Notes: generated by a model from the sequence alone, not told the origin. Counted from the stretch's first letter, positions 42,675-52,105 are shown. The stretch: DNA of 64,000 nucleotides from Bacteroidales bacterium UBA3843 (GCA_002392745.1 DGHR01000005.1:57162-121161); one strand, 5' to 3'. Program-made: numbers and translations.

Positions 42675-43720
42675 TCCGCAAGTCGCTCATTATTTCCCAT
42701 CCGATACATATATGGGGACCTTGTTCCGCAGAAAGCCGCGAGCAAGTGCTACTCACCGCGCGCCAGTTGAAAGAGGTGTGCGGTGATATTCCTTTTATTT
42801 TTCGCGCGGGCGCGTGGAAGCCCCGTACCAACCCCAGCAGTTTTCAGGGGGCAGGCGAAGCTGCATTGCAGTGGTTGTCGGAAGCGAAACGACTGTTTGG
42901 CATAGAAATTGCGACTGAGGTAGCAACCCCCGAGCATGTAGAGGACGCATTGCGAGCCGGTGTGGACTATCTGTGGATAGGAGCCCGGACGAGTGCGAAC
43001 CCCATAGCAGTAGAAAAACTCACGGAGTCTCTCTTCGCAAGAGAGGGCGACCAGATAAAGGGTATCTTTATCAAGAATCCGGCGAATGAAGATGCGGGGC
43101 TATGGATAGGCAACATAGAGCGTTTGGAGAAGACAAGCGTGCCGGTGGCAGCGGTTCATCGAGGATGCGGGCACAAACCATGCTGGGCAATGGCCCATCA
43201 AGTCCGATTGGCACGGCCCGACATCCCCATGCTGATAGACCCCAGCCATATGAGCGGCGATGCCGATAAAATAGCGTTATTGTTAGAAAAAGCCGCAACG
43301 CTCCAATACGACGGAACGATGATAGAAGTGCATCCCCATCCGACCTGCGCTCTATCAGATGCGAAGCAGCAGATAACACCTGCAGAATTGGCCAGTATGC
43401 TAAAAGAGCGTTGCTCTATCAAAGCATTGCTCCGCAATACCACAGAGGGGACAGAACAGAATACCGAGTTGAATTGGTTACGCGCAGAGATCGACGAGCT
43501 GGACGACCAACTATGGCAGACTATATCCGACCGAATGGATGTGAGCCGCCGGATAGGCGAATGGAAAAAAGCGCACGGCGTTGAGGCCCTGCAGCCACAG
43601 CGTTACCAGGAGATAATAAACACGCGCAGTCAATGGGCGCAACAACATGGACTGACAGGCGATTTTGCAAAACAGATATTTGATATTATTCACCAAGAGA
43701 GTTTGAAAAAACAGCTATAA
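42674..43720 (+). CDS. 3-deoxy-7-phosphoheptulonate synthase-chorismate mutase, start codon not NTG
   Basis: A bifunctional aromatic-pathway enzyme: DAHP synthase of the AroF/KdsA-like type (WGPCSAESREQV, FRAGAWKPRTNPSSFQG, HRGCGHKP, LIDPSHMSGD) fused to a C-terminal chorismate mutase helix bundle (from about residue 263: LRAEIDELDDQLWQTISDRM). The frame is open from 42542, but no ATG, GTG, TTG or CTG precedes the essential GPCSAE motif; the first NTG is GTG 42746, which lies after it. An ATC at 42674 overlapping the upstream stop (TAATC) would give the usual N-terminal length of 348 residues. A rare start, a base change or a sequence error are all possible. DUF5686 follows with a normal TAATG overlap. 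Confidence 0.88.
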   Translation: MRKSLIISHPIHIWGPCSAESREQVLLTARQLKEVCGDIPFIFRAGAWKPRTNPSSFQGAGEAALQWLSEAKRLFGIEIATEVATPEHVEDALRAGVDYLWIGARTSANPIAVEKLTESLFAREGDQIKGIFIKNPANEDAGLWIGNIERLEKTSVPVAAVHRGCGHKPCWAMAHQVRLARPDIPMLIDPSHMSGDADKIALLLEKAATLQYDGTMIEVHPHPTCALSDAKQQITPAELASMLKERCSIKALLRNTTEGTEQNTELNWLRAEIDELDDQLWQTISDRMDVSRRIGEWKKAHGVEALQPQRYQEIINTRSQWAQQHGLTGDFAKQIFDIIHQESLKKQL

Positions 43721-46575
43721 TGCAAAGACGATTACAACTATATATCGGGCTTATCCTCATGTTTGGCTTAAGCACCACGCTTAGAGCCCAAGAGGAAGTA
43801 CAGCGAACAAGTATCTCGGGAACAGTTGTCGATGGAGACACCGGCGAGACATTACCATTTGTACAAATATATTTTTTGAAGTCCACCACCAACAAAGGAA
43901 TGGTGCCTTCAGAAATAGGAACCACTTCGGATATAGACGGAAATTTCAGCATCAGCAATACCGCAGGCTACACCACCCTACATTTCCAGATGTTGGGCTA
44001 CAAGACGGAGATGCTGACACTTCGGAAAGGGCAGAACCGCAAAAACGCAAAAGTAAAACTGAAACCGGATGTATATGGATTGCAAGATATCGTAGTAACT
44101 CCAAAAAACCGTAAACGCGACTACAAACGCAAAGGCAATCCCGCTGTTGAGCTAATCAAAAATGTAATAGCTCACAAGGACTCATTCTGCGTCACGAGCA
44201 TAGACCACTACACCGCCAAGAGCTACAGCCGCATGTCCTTCGCACTCGACAACATCAAAGTGAATTGGGAGAAACCATTCTGGAAGAAATTCAATTTCAT
44301 ACAAAAATATATTGACACCACAGGCGTATATCCGAACGTAACGGTAAGTATCCGCGAACATATCAAATCGGAATATTACCAACGCAAACCTCACCGAGAA
44401 AAGAAGATATTAGAGAAGAAGCGAGTCTTTGGTATCGAGGATTTGGTATCTCAGGGCTCATTCCAAGAAAACGTGAATGCCATCTTCAAAGACGTAGAAA
44501 TCAACGACAATAACATGAACCTACTCTTCAACCGGTTTGTATCGCCGTTGAGTTCGACTCTTGCAGTAAGTTTCTACCAATACTATATCATGGATACCAT
44601 CATGGTGGACGGCTATCCGTGTATCGACCTGGCATTCGTACCTGTAAACTCAGAGAGTTACGGTTTTACAGGTCACCTATACATAGTAAACGACTCCACG
44701 TTCCGTCTGAAGAAATACGCCATCAACGTACCGCCGGACATCAACCTCAATTTCGTAAGCAACTACTCGGTAGAGCACAGTTACAAACAACTGGAGAACG
44801 GGCTATGGGCACCAGACAGGACTACGACTTATGCGAAATTTTACATTCTGAACAACAAACGCGGTATGTTAGCCCGCCAGACGAAGATATATACCGACTG
44901 GGATTTAGAAACACCAATCGCCAAGAATATTTTCTCCTCCATGACGGCTGACGAGGTAGAGATTAATGATTCCACCGCTCAACATTTCGGTGCCGCAGCA
45001 TGGGACACACTTCGCCCTGAGCCGCTGACGAGATATGAGAGTTCCGTATATGAACTGGTAAGAGAAGCGACCGGCAACCCCAGTATCGCCAGTATGGTAG
45101 CAGCGGTAAACGCTATTACCTCCGAGTATGTAGCAACAACACCGGCGCGCGACTTAGACGAGAGTAAATTCGACATTGGACCGATATACAACTTTGTGAG
45201 TTGGAACATGTTAGAAGGCGTTCGTCTGCGCATTGGCGGAACGAGTACAGCGCGGCTGCATGACCAATTCTTCTTCCGTGGCTATGCCGCGTTCGGCACC
45301 AAGGATCTACGTCCCAAATACAATGCGACGCTCGTATGGACTTTTGACAAACACAAGAACCAACCCTACGATGGTTTGCGACATCATATCCAAGTAAGCG
45401 CCCAATACGACGTGGAAGAACCCGGCCAAAACACGGAGATTATCCGCCGCGACCATATATTATCCTCTATTCCTACGAGCAATCCGACTATGCCATTTGC
45501 ACAATATGTATTCCACGCCAAGGCAGAATACATGAAAGAATGGCGCAATAAATTATCCATCCGCACCTCGTTTGACTTCACCAACAACGAAGCAGCAGGC
45601 GTTCTCAAATATGACCGCGTTCAATGGACAATGAATCCTGATTCGAGTTGGAACAAGAGCTACAGCAGTATCGGTTCATACAGAAGTTATGAAGGAATGG
45701 TGGAGTTAGAATACTCACCAGGCAGCCGTATCTATATCGACCGAATGGGCAACCGCAGTCCCTTTGCAATAGACAAAGATGCCCCTACATTCAAGCTCAC
45801 CCACTATGTAGGCTATCTCGACGACCGGCATAACGGCGGCGACGGATTTATCTATAACCGGACTGAGTTCTTGTTTGACAAACGATTCTGGTTCTCCGCT
45901 TTCGGTCACCTTGACCTGCGCGTGCAGACAGGTATGATTTGGCAAAAGACTCCATTCACGAAACTATATATTCCACAGAGTAGCACAAGTATCTTCCTCG
46001 CCCAACGCGCATTCAACCAGATGAAGCCGATGGAGTTCCTGATGGACGAGTATGTAGCACTCTATGCAACCTATTACTTCAAAGGCTGGATATTAAACCG
46101 CATTCCCGGTATCAACAAACTCAAGCTCCGTGGCGTAGTATCCTTCTCCGGTGTCTATGGCGGTTTGACCAAAAAGAACAACCCGTATTTGGAGACAGGA
46201 ACGGGTCTTTACGATTTCCCCCATACGCCATGGGCCGATGACAATATCAACAATGCCTTCGACAACAACGGTTATATCAAAGACGGTTATCGCACAAGTG
46301 CGCCGATTGGTAAGTTGCCTTACATGGAGTTGACAGCCGGATTTGAGAATATTCTGAAATTTATCCGAATAGATTATGTACGTCGTTTAACCTACAACGA
46401 CTATGAGTTACCCTACCTGATACAAAAGATGGAGCCTATCAATCCCGATCAACCCACTTTAGGATTCCAGCCAGCAGTAGATGCCGACGGTCATCCCGTA
46501 ATGATACACGGACGCCGCCGTATCGCTGCGTGGGGAAGAAACGGTGTAAAAATAACCTTTAGGTTCGCTCTCTAA
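43720..46575 (+). CDS. DUF5686-type outer-membrane protein with CarboxypepD_reg-like domain
   Basis: The 951-residue product has a signal peptide (ending TTLRAQ), a carboxypeptidase-regulatory-like domain (ISGTVVDGDTGETLPFVQIY, DIDGNFSI, LGYKTEMLTL), a segment like that before TonB-dependent plugs (LQDIVVTPKNRKRDYKRKGNPAVELI), and a long C-terminal region of barrel-like strands ending KITFRFAL. The combination matches the DUF5686 family of Bacteroidota, whose function is unknown. It overlaps the previous gene by TAATG and precedes the PorT-like gene by 20 bp. Confidence 0.85.
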   Translation: MQRRLQLYIGLILMFGLSTTLRAQEEVQRTSISGTVVDGDTGETLPFVQIYFLKSTTNKGMVPSEIGTTSDIDGNFSISNTAGYTTLHFQMLGYKTEMLTLRKGQNRKNAKVKLKPDVYGLQDIVVTPKNRKRDYKRKGNPAVELIKNVIAHKDSFCVTSIDHYTAKSYSRMSFALDNIKVNWEKPFWKKFNFIQKYIDTTGVYPNVTVSIREHIKSEYYQRKPHREKKILEKKRVFGIEDLVSQGSFQENVNAIFKDVEINDNNMNLLFNRFVSPLSSTLAVSFYQYYIMDTIMVDGYPCIDLAFVPVNSESYGFTGHLYIVNDSTFRLKKYAINVPPDINLNFVSNYSVEHSYKQLENGLWAPDRTTTYAKFYILNNKRGMLARQTKIYTDWDLETPIAKNIFSSMTADEVEINDSTAQHFGAAAWDTLRPEPLTRYESSVYELVREATGNPSIASMVAAVNAITSEYVATTPARDLDESKFDIGPIYNFVSWNMLEGVRLRIGGTSTARLHDQFFFRGYAAFGTKDLRPKYNATLVWTFDKHKNQPYDGLRHHIQVSAQYDVEEPGQNTEIIRRDHILSSIPTSNPTMPFAQYVFHAKAEYMKEWRNKLSIRTSFDFTNNEAAGVLKYDRVQWTMNPDSSWNKSYSSIGSYRSYEGMVELEYSPGSRIYIDRMGNRSPFAIDKDAPTFKLTHYVGYLDDRHNGGDGFIYNRTEFLFDKRFWFSAFGHLDLRVQTGMIWQKTPFTKLYIPQSSTSIFLAQRAFNQMKPMEFLMDEYVALYATYYFKGWILNRIPGINKLKLRGVVSFSGVYGGLTKKNNPYLETGTGLYDFPHTPWADDNINNAFDNNGYIKDGYRTSAPIGKLPYMELTAGFENILKFIRIDYVRRLTYNDYELPYLIQKMEPINPDQPTLGFQPAVDADGHPVMIHGRRRIAAWGRNGVKITFRFAL

Positions 46576-46595
46576 TAATCAAACGCTCAGTAAAT

Positions 46596-47375
46596 ATGAA
46601 AAACAGTGTATTGATTGTCTTATTGACCTGTTTGTCGCTCGGGTTGAGCGCACAAACCAAAGACACGAGAATCCAGCAGTCGCTGGACGATGCCAAAGCC
46701 AAGTTGGTAGCCTTTGACACTGAACGGATGTTGGACTCTCTGGACCAAGAGAAACTGCCGAGATTAGTGTCAGGCGGTCTATTAGCCGGAGCCAACATGA
46801 GTAATTTCATTATCACTCGTGACCATAACACGATGAGTTCGTATATGCATATAGGAGGCGAGTTAGGAGGTTTTATAGACTTCTCTCTCAGCAAGCATTT
46901 TGCGATTCAGCCGCAAGTGATATTCACAGCTCATCAGAACTACTTCACACAAGGTGACAGCGCGAACCATTTATGGTCGTTCGGAGTAGATATACCCGTT
47001 TATTTTATGGGTCGTTTCGGAAATCTGCAAAAAGGCTATATACAATTCGGCGCCGGAATATTCACCCATTTCACGTTCGCATCCAATATTGCCAACAAAT
47101 TCAAGAACGTGGATGAATCGGTCACTCCGAGCCCCACTCCCACCCCCAAAGACACGCATGATTACAGTCGTCTATACAGTCTGCACGACAACCATTTCGG
47201 AATCGGCTTTACCATAGGCTACGAATTTCCTATCGGAATACAAATAAACGCCCATTACAAAATCAGCCTGTCGGACATAGCCGGCTTCTACAGCGAGAAC
47301 AAAGGCAAAGAGATAGCCAATGCGCTTATCTATCCGCAGTCCGTATCGTTAGGAATCGGTTACCGCTGGAGATAA
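46596..47375 (+). CDS. PorT-like outer-membrane beta-barrel protein
   Basis: The 259-residue product has a signal peptide (to LGLSAQ) followed by an eight-strand-type barrel pattern (GGLLAGANMSNF, GGELGGFIDFSLSKHFAIQPQ, FGIGFTIGYEF) ending in GIGYRWR. This is the layout of PorT-family proteins; PorT itself is needed for type IX secretion in Porphyromonas, but family membership alone does not show that role here. A loop contains the low-complexity PSPTPTPKD. It follows the DUF5686 gene after 20 bp. Confidence 0.78.
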   Translation: MKNSVLIVLLTCLSLGLSAQTKDTRIQQSLDDAKAKLVAFDTERMLDSLDQEKLPRLVSGGLLAGANMSNFIITRDHNTMSSYMHIGGELGGFIDFSLSKHFAIQPQVIFTAHQNYFTQGDSANHLWSFGVDIPVYFMGRFGNLQKGYIQFGAGIFTHFTFASNIANKFKNVDESVTPSPTPTPKDTHDYSRLYSLHDNHFGIGFTIGYEFPIGIQINAHYKISLSDIAGFYSENKGKEIANALIYPQSVSLGIGYRWR

Positions 47376-47394
47376 CCCCAAAAGGAAGGGGGGA
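47376..47394. terminator. Short hairpin between convergent genes
   Basis: CCCC and GGGG pair around an A-rich loop in the 19-bp gap between the PorT-like gene and the convergent phosphotransferase gene. It is short and lacks a long T run, so this is weak. Confidence 0.35.
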
Positions 47395-49137
47395 TTATTT
47401 GGAGAAATAATTATTTCTTATCAGACGGTCAGACAAAGGGAAGGCTTCATCCTCAAGGATGGGCCTTTTCTGTATGCTATCCATGAGATTAACACCAAAG
47501 CCATGCCAACGGTAGTCCTTCGCCCCAACGAGCGCACGATAGGTAGGATAAATATCCATCTGGTACGCATCCTTTGTGTAACGCGGATTGCCGGAGATGC
47601 GCGGCGAATAGATAATGAGCGGCAGGCAGTCGTCCTCGGGTGTAAGGGAACTAATCCATTCCCACCGAGAGCCGGCATGTTTTTTCTCCCATCGCTGAGC
47701 ATATCGCTGCATCTGCTGGCGTTTTTCATGATGAAGTATACGATGGTCACCGGTAATCACAATCGTATAATTCTGCATATTCGGATCGGTCTCAATCTTA
47801 CGCACCAGATATCCAAGTCCATCATCCAGCGCATTAAAGCCCCTGATAAAATTGTACATAACCCATGGCATCGATTTAGGCAATTCAAGATGCGAATATT
47901 TCTCATTGACGAAGGGGGCGTGCGTGGATTGCGTGATACATTGGATATAGCGGTATCCCCCGTCAACAAGGCTATCCAGTTTCTGGAACAAAATCGTATC
48001 AATATCGCAGTAACAGATTGTTGAGTCGTATCCAAAAGCAGGCGACATCTCCGTTTGATTCCAAACGCATGTATCGTGAGGCAAGAGACATATTGCACTG
48101 TCCGGCGCGAGCGTCATAATAGCGGGGAAAGTATTATGAGAGTAATGCAGGCACGTAGCACCTGCATTGATAGGCAACAGGCCCGTATTCACAATCATCT
48201 GTCCATCCGCCGAAGGCGCACCCACTATTTGCGTATGAATCCGGTTGGCATAGAACGTATGGTCATTATTGGTCAGGCGCCACAAGTTAGGCATGATTTG
48301 AGGCGTTAACACCCAATTCTCCAGACTCTCCAACAACACAATAATAAGGGGTCCGTCCAAGCAAACAGAGTCTTTGCCGTTATCCAAATGCGCCATCACC
48401 GCATAATCCTGGGGCGTAAGGGGTCTGTCCGGCTGGATTTCATTAATCATCAGATAATAGTCCGAAGTGATATATATCGGCGAATAGAGCACAGACGTGT
48501 TGGCAACGGTTGTCGGGAAATGGGTACCATAGACAGGTTCCCTGTGCTCACGGATGAAAGGAATAGCGTCGTACTGGGTTTCTGTATTTGTGGTTTTCTT
48601 CTTCTCATTCACATACAACCCCTCAGCACCGAGGCGCAATCCTATTGCTGCCGCTATAATCAAGAGCCAAATCCGCCAAGAACGTTGGGAGCGGATAGTC
48701 ACAAAATAAATACAACTGAAAAGCGCTGTCAGTCCGTAGAACAGGAGGTCTATCCCCCACTCAATGTAAATCAGGACAGACCAGAAATACCCATGAAGGT
48801 TGCCGGACATATTAAACGCCTCGGCATCCAAGAGGATATGATTGTTGCGCATATAGATAAGGTTGGCAACAAACCACGTATCTATCACTAGAGAAAGCGC
48901 AATCAGCCACCGTTTATCCCTCAGAAGGAATACAACAGACGAGAAAAGCATGGATGCAGCCAGTTTGGCAAAGAGCATCGCAAAGATATTCTGCACCGAA
49001 GGTTGCAGTTCCAGTTCGCGGAAGGCGAAATGGTCAAAGAGGAGCGTCTGCACAAAAATGAGCAGCGTAAAAAGGGCGAAGACCACCCAGTTAGCTCTGT
49101 TGCCGACCGACAACCATTGTTTGAAATTCTCTCTCAT
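47395..49137 (-). CDS. LtaS-like membrane phosphotransferase/sulfatase-family protein
   Basis: The 580-residue product has about five N-terminal membrane segments and a large outward alkaline-phosphatase-superfamily domain. Motifs: ILLESLENW (first metal site), GAPSADGQM where a Ser takes the nucleophile place, STHAPF and ITGDHR (metal-binding Asp-His). LtaS-type enzymes transfer glycerol phosphate from phosphatidylglycerol, and relatives transfer other groups. The ATG at 49137 is chosen; it overlaps the upstream transporter gene by 4 bp, while the longer reading adds 18 unrelated residues. With the neighbouring CDP-alcohol transferase and GT4 it may decorate a lipid-linked glycan (inference). 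Confidence 0.8.
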   Translation of the reverse strand: MRENFKQWLSVGNRANWVVFALFTLLIFVQTLLFDHFAFRELELQPSVQNIFAMLFAKLAASMLFSSVVFLLRDKRWLIALSLVIDTWFVANLIYMRNNHILLDAEAFNMSGNLHGYFWSVLIYIEWGIDLLFYGLTALFSCIYFVTIRSQRSWRIWLLIIAAAIGLRLGAEGLYVNEKKKTTNTETQYDAIPFIREHREPVYGTHFPTTVANTSVLYSPIYITSDYYLMINEIQPDRPLTPQDYAVMAHLDNGKDSVCLDGPLIIVLLESLENWVLTPQIMPNLWRLTNNDHTFYANRIHTQIVGAPSADGQMIVNTGLLPINAGATCLHYSHNTFPAIMTLAPDSAICLLPHDTCVWNQTEMSPAFGYDSTICYCDIDTILFQKLDSLVDGGYRYIQCITQSTHAPFVNEKYSHLELPKSMPWVMYNFIRGFNALDDGLGYLVRKIETDPNMQNYTIVITGDHRILHHEKRQQMQRYAQRWEKKHAGSRWEWISSLTPEDDCLPLIIYSPRISGNPRYTKDAYQMDIYPTYRALVGAKDYRWHGFGVNLMDSIQKRPILEDEAFPLSDRLIRNNYFSK

Positions 49138-49499
49138 GCGACCCTGGCAATACAAATACATCCCGCCATGATGAGCAGCACGCCGATCCAATGGATGGGA
49201 GCCACATGCTCATTAAAGACAATCATACCGGAAATAACACTAAAGACAAAACCAAGACTGGTAAGCGGATAAACAAGCGAAAATGCATATTTATTCAGAA
49301 GCCATAGCCAGAAGACGTTCGCTCCTATTAACAGCCATAAACCGGATTGAAGATAGAGGTTGGCGAAGAGATGACCCACATTGCGCCAAGTCCACGTAAA
49401 GGGGCTGACCGAAGCCATACCCAATTTGAGCAAAAGCTGTCCGGCAACAGACGCCGCCTGCTGAACAAGCATAAATAAGAAAAGATAGAGCATTTTCAT
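49134..49499 (-). CDS. EamA/SMR-like small transporter
   Basis: The 121-residue product has four membrane segments (AGQLLLKLGM, LWLLIGANVFWLWLLNKY, LVYPLTSLGFVFSVISGMIVFNE, IGVLLIMAGCICI) as in EamA-like halves and ArnE-type flippases. It probably works as a dimer or higher oligomer. Its place between a GT4 and an LtaS-like enzyme suggests translocation of a lipid-linked sugar; this is inference. It overlaps the next gene by ATGA and lies 6 bp after the GT4. Confidence 0.8.
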   Translation of the reverse strand: MKMLYLFLFMLVQQAASVAGQLLLKLGMASVSPFTWTWRNVGHLFANLYLQSGLWLLIGANVFWLWLLNKYAFSLVYPLTSLGFVFSVISGMIVFNEHVAPIHWIGVLLIMAGCICIARVA

Positions 49500-49505
49500 A
49501 CGCCA

Positions 49506-50678
49506 CTATTTACCATGTTTGATTTTATATGTTTCCTGAATGTCCTTATAGCGCAAGACAACTTCGTCCATCACGTTTTCCCAGGAACGCGAGATAGTCT
49601 TAGACGCCTTGTTCCCCGCCCTAACCAGCAACTCGGGATGCTCCATGAGCAAAACGATTTGGCGCGCGTATTCGTCAAGCGCATTTGGGGAAACGAATCC
49701 GTTTACACCGGAGGTAATAGCCGTAGCCGCCGTAGAGCCATCCAACATCAGGGAAGGGGTATGCATCGCTGCCGCTTCGCGCACGACCAAGCCGCATGTG
49801 TCATACAGCGAGGGGAAGATAAACAAATCGGAAGCCGCATAAATCTTCTTCAGACGTTCGCGGTCATGGATATTACCCAAGAGCGTCACTCTATCCTGGA
49901 GACCAAGCGCGCTAATCTTATGCCGTATCTCGCGCACCGCATAGCCCGTACCGACCATGAAGAGATGGAATGGTTTATCCTTAATCAGAGCCAGTGCATC
50001 AAGAATAAAAGCGATGTTTTTCTCCCAAATATGCTGGCCGACGAAGAGCAACATCGTCTCATCCGGCGCCATACCAAGTTCCTCGCGCATCTCAGCCCTC
50101 ATCACTTCTATCTGCGCCGAAGGAGTATAGAAATCATTGCCGTTCTCCACCACCTCGACATGGCCCTTATAGCCATACTCCCGCAACGTCTCCTCCACCG
50201 CAGGAAGTGGAATCCAGACCTCATCCGCCTTCTCGAAGAAACGAATAATATGTCGCACCATCCAATCCACAACGGCTTTGCTCTTGACATTATGCTCGAA
50301 ATCCTGACGATACTTGGAATGGAAAGTAGCCACCAATGGTATATGCTGTTTTTGGGCTGCCGCATACGCCAAATCCCCTGTGGTAAAGGGGCAATGAGCG
50401 TGTACCAACTGGAAGTTCAGTTTATTCCATTTCTTCAGGAATCCCGGATCTATATAGGGCAAGCCGTATCTATAGGGATGACGAAAAGGAATAGGAACAG
50501 AGACGTAGCGATAAATGGGATACTTGGCTGCTTTAATCACCTCTTCGGAATTAGGAGCATAAGGCGTAACGACCGAGACATCGTGCCCCTTCTCGTGCAA
50601 CCAATAGGCGTAATTCTGCGCCGTCAGTCCCACCCCGTCCATAATAGGAGGGAAATTGTCGTTAAAAATTCCGTACAT
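49506..50678 (-). CDS. Glycosyltransferase family 4 (mannosyltransferase-like)
   Basis: A 390-residue GT-B enzyme. Motifs: FPPIMDGVGLTAQNYAYWL near the N-terminus, VHAHCPFTTGDLAY, ATFHSKYRQD, VVENGNDFY, LFVGQHIWEKN and FPSLYDTCGLVVREAAAMHTP, the last being the EX7E-type donor site. This subgroup includes enzymes that glycosylate diacylglycerol or phosphatidyl lipids, which would fit the CDP-alcohol transferase two genes upstream. It lies 16 bp after gtrA-like and 6 bp before the small transporter gene. Donor and acceptor are not proven. Confidence 0.88.
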   Translation of the reverse strand: MYGIFNDNFPPIMDGVGLTAQNYAYWLHEKGHDVSVVTPYAPNSEEVIKAAKYPIYRYVSVPIPFRHPYRYGLPYIDPGFLKKWNKLNFQLVHAHCPFTTGDLAYAAAQKQHIPLVATFHSKYRQDFEHNVKSKAVVDWMVRHIIRFFEKADEVWIPLPAVEETLREYGYKGHVEVVENGNDFYTPSAQIEVMRAEMREELGMAPDETMLLFVGQHIWEKNIAFILDALALIKDKPFHLFMVGTGYAVREIRHKISALGLQDRVTLLGNIHDRERLKKIYAASDLFIFPSLYDTCGLVVREAAAMHTPSLMLDGSTAATAITSGVNGFVSPNALDEYARQIVLLMEHPELLVRAGNKASKTISRSWENVMDEVVLRYKDIQETYKIKHGK

Positions 50679-50694
50679 AATTCATGGTATGCGT

Positions 50695-51147
50695 TTAATT
50701 GTCTTGTTTAGGCATTCTTTTCTTGGAGAAGACGACCTGCTCGTTCATAAAGAAATTCAATAATCCCGAGAAGCACAAAGCGACGATATTACAAAGCAAC
50801 ACGTCCCAATGGAAAGCCCTCTCCAAGACAAGAAGGATGGACATTTTGATTAAAAAGGCACTGACACAGGAGAGATTGTACCCCGTAAAATGCCTTAGGA
50901 AAGAACGGAGAGAAATCTGCGATATCCGGTCCTTCCAGACAAAGAAATACGCGATAGTGAAATTGGTCAACACCGCACATTCGAATGAGAGGAAAGGCGA
51001 CAGCAGATACTCCGCCCAGTAGTTTTTAGGAAGCAACACATGTGAACAAAGCCACAAGACCAACATGTCTACCGCCGTACCAGCTAAGGTAGAGGCGGCA
51101 AACTTGATGTATCTAAGCAGCAATGAACGGACAGTGTTCTTTTCCAT
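50695..51147 (-). CDS. GtrA-like membrane protein
   Basis: The 150-residue product has four membrane segments in the GtrA pattern (YIKFAASTLAGTAVDMLVLW, FECAVLTNFTIAYFFVW, FSGLLNFFMNEQVVF). GtrA-family proteins take part in moving lipid-linked sugars across the membrane for surface glycan modification. Its start overlaps the stop of the CDP-alcohol transferase by one base (TAATG). Confidence 0.87.
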   Translation of the reverse strand: MEKNTVRSLLLRYIKFAASTLAGTAVDMLVLWLCSHVLLPKNYWAEYLLSPFLSFECAVLTNFTIAYFFVWKDRISQISLRSFLRHFTGYNLSCVSAFLIKMSILLVLERAFHWDVLLCNIVALCFSGLLNFFMNEQVVFSKKRMPKQDN

Positions 51148-51851
51148 TATTCGTGTTTTTTCAGCGGGTCTTTCTTTGCGAACCAGATAGCATCCTGGAT
51201 GAAACTATGCAGGTAGATGACAGCCAGGAGGAACCAAATCACGAGTCCGATAATATCAAAAAGTCCGTACTCGTATGTTTTGTCGAAGACTTGAATGGAA
51301 CCATGGAATGCAGTCAGCGCAGGGATATACATAAAGAGCAGACATACAATCATGATGATAAGGCGCAGTTCGGTAGGTCCCATCTTTCCGTAGGTGAGTT
51401 TGAACTCGTCTTTGAGATGCGCGTTAATGCTGACATAAACAGTCAGTCCGAGGTAAGCCGTGTAGGCAAGGAGAGCGATACTGAGGTGCAGCAGCGGTGA
51501 GAGTCCGATTCCGACAAAGACAAAGAACTCGCAGATGACATCCACGTTATGGTCGAGATAATAGCCGTAGAGCGGACGTTGCTGGTTTCGAACACGTGCG
51601 ATAGTGCCATCCAGAGAATCGCCGAACCAGTTGAGGAAAAGGCCAAAGATAGAGAGCCAAAGCCAATAGATACTATAATTGGTCAAGGCAAAGCCAAGGC
51701 CGCACAAGACCGCGCCGACCACTCCCAACCAAGTCATCATGTCGCTGCTGACCCATTCAGGCAAACGGTTGGCAATCCAAACGAGTACTTTCTTCTCCGC
51801 AGCGTTCAAAATAGATGTTTGAATACGAACAGATTGTTTTCTTTCTTCCAT
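51147..51851 (-). CDS. CDP-alcohol phosphatidyltransferase family protein
   Basis: An integral membrane enzyme joining a CDP-activated lipid or alcohol to an acceptor alcohol. The 234-residue product has six hydrophobic segments and the family signature DSLDGTIARVRNQQRPLYGYYLDHNVD, in which the four Asp and the Gly are all present. It is the first gene of a five-gene set with GtrA, a GT4, a small transporter and an LtaS-like enzyme. The headgroup (for example inositol phosphate or glycerol phosphate) cannot be told from sequence. Confidence 0.9.
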   Translation of the reverse strand: MEERKQSVRIQTSILNAAEKKVLVWIANRLPEWVSSDMMTWLGVVGAVLCGLGFALTNYSIYWLWLSIFGLFLNWFGDSLDGTIARVRNQQRPLYGYYLDHNVDVICEFFVFVGIGLSPLLHLSIALLAYTAYLGLTVYVSINAHLKDEFKLTYGKMGPTELRLIIMIVCLLFMYIPALTAFHGSIQVFDKTYEYGLFDIIGLVIWFLLAVIYLHSFIQDAIWFAKKDPLKKHE

Positions 51852-51918
51852 ATGTTTTTTTTATTATTTTAACTTTATAAAAACTGAGTTCATTTTCCGT
51901 GTTTACAGAAAAAGTGCG

Positions 51919-51950
51919 CAAAGGTACAAAAAAAAAATGACTTTTGCAAA
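51919..51950 (-). promoter_or_regulatory. Promoter of the CDP-alcohol transferase cluster
   Basis: On the minus strand a -33 TTTG (51947-51950) and a -7 TACCTTTG (51919-51926) are 20 bp apart. The gene starts 68 bp downstream. Confidence 0.75.
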
Positions 51951-51966
51951 TAAAAAGAGACATACA

Positions 51967-52096
51967 AAAAGTGTATATATACTATGTATATATACAGTAA
52001 AAAGCACAAAATTGCAAATGGAAGGCGTTTATCCTATGGGTATCCTATGGATATGGTATGGTTATCCTATGGTATAAGTACGAAATTAGTACGAAA
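51967..52096 (+). repeat. Dispersed structured element, copy B
   Basis: Second copy of the element at 16120-16251, same orientation, with the TGTATATATAC hairpin intact (3-base loop TAT instead of ATA), the shared string AAGGCGTTTATCCTATGGG, three ATCCTATGG cores and the TACGAAA direct repeat. It fills most of the gap between the cluster promoter and the end of cysE. Confidence 0.9.
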
Positions 52097-52105
52097 GGGG
52101 AAAGT

